DNA from: Moringa oleifera | Taxonomy: Eukaryota > Streptophyta > Magnoliopsida > Brassicales > Moringaceae | Direction of reading: 5' to 3' | Length of the DNA: 64,000 nt | NCBI GenBank assembly: GCA_021397835.1 | Contig: JAJFZO010000168.1 | Coordinates: 2,976,001 to 3,040,000 of the forward strand | Notes under the pieces: model-generated | Databases searched by the model: none | What the model saw: the letters and a program-made list of their open reading frames with translations, nothing else | What the model was told of the DNA's origin: nothing | Translations under genes and position numbers: made by a program | Shown here: piece by piece, positions 63,851 through 64,000 of the stretch | How the letters are laid out: each line of letters begins with the position of its first letter | Numbering within the stretch: the first letter of the stretch is position 1

Positions 63851-64000
63851 CCGGAGTTTGTTTCAATAATTTAAAATTAATTATATCAAAAATTTTATAT
63901 TTTATTTATAATTTTAAATTAAAATTTAAAAAATAACATTGATTTAAATTTTATATTTTTATAAATTTTTAATTTTTAATTTTTATTTATAATTTTCGTT

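Noticed and set aside
1..64000. CRISPR array, prophage, operon or other prokaryotic system
   Set aside because: All supported genes are spliced or plant-type nuclear genes. The tandem repeats present are microsatellites, minisatellites or transposon relics, without spacer-repeat structure.

Overview
The window is nuclear DNA of a flowering plant, most likely a eudicot. Coding blocks of ordinary base composition, split by GT-AG introns, sit in extremely AT-rich intergenic DNA that carries microsatellites, LINE fragments, MITE-like foldback repeats, a hAT transposon and a solo LTR. Nothing points to bacterial or organellar DNA, and I recognised no tRNA, rRNA, microRNA or CRISPR array.

Four protein genes can be reconstructed with confidence. 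(1) 1457-3040 (+): an intronless class I phospholipase A1, a DAD1-like GHSLGG lipase. (2) 3548-7617 (-): a six-exon orthologue of ERD4/OSCA3.1, a membrane protein of the OSCA/CSC1 family, 723 aa. (3) 12341-19635 (-): a seven-exon GALT2-type hydroxyproline O-galactosyltransferase (galectin domain plus GT31 domain), 678 aa. (4) 36079-45131 (+): a ten-exon orthologue of PTAC12/HEMERA, a plastid RNA-polymerase-associated and phytochrome-signalling protein, 556 aa. Exon joins were derived by hand from frame, splice sites and remembered Arabidopsis orthologues. All phases close, and the total lengths match the families. The four genes are functionally unrelated neighbours and not an operon. The first two converge tail to tail with about 500 bp between their stop codons.

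The rest is mostly gene-poor. 8.1-12.3 kb holds AT-rich DNA, an isolated GC-rich island with two G-boxes (about 10.07-10.53 kb) and a 91-bp tandem duplication. 20.5-35.3 kb is repeat territory. It holds a foldback element, a directly duplicated pair of foldbacks (21.4 and 22.1 kb), and a decayed hAT transposon at 28221-33202 with a perfect 8-bp target-site duplication. A solo LTR at 30778-32118, with its own perfect 5-bp duplication, interrupts the transposase remnant. 45.2-54.9 kb is non-coding with moderate-complexity patches. 54.9-64 kb is very AT-rich, with several copies of one foldback family and two further GC-rich islands near 61.8-62.25 and 63.57-63.85 kb.

I found no new defence-type or metabolic system. 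The most rewarding observations are the nested, datable transposon insertion; the MITE-like foldback family; the isolated promoter-like islands; and a tandem repeat in the HEMERA coding sequence whose units each contain, exactly or nearly, the splice-donor hexamer GTAAGT.
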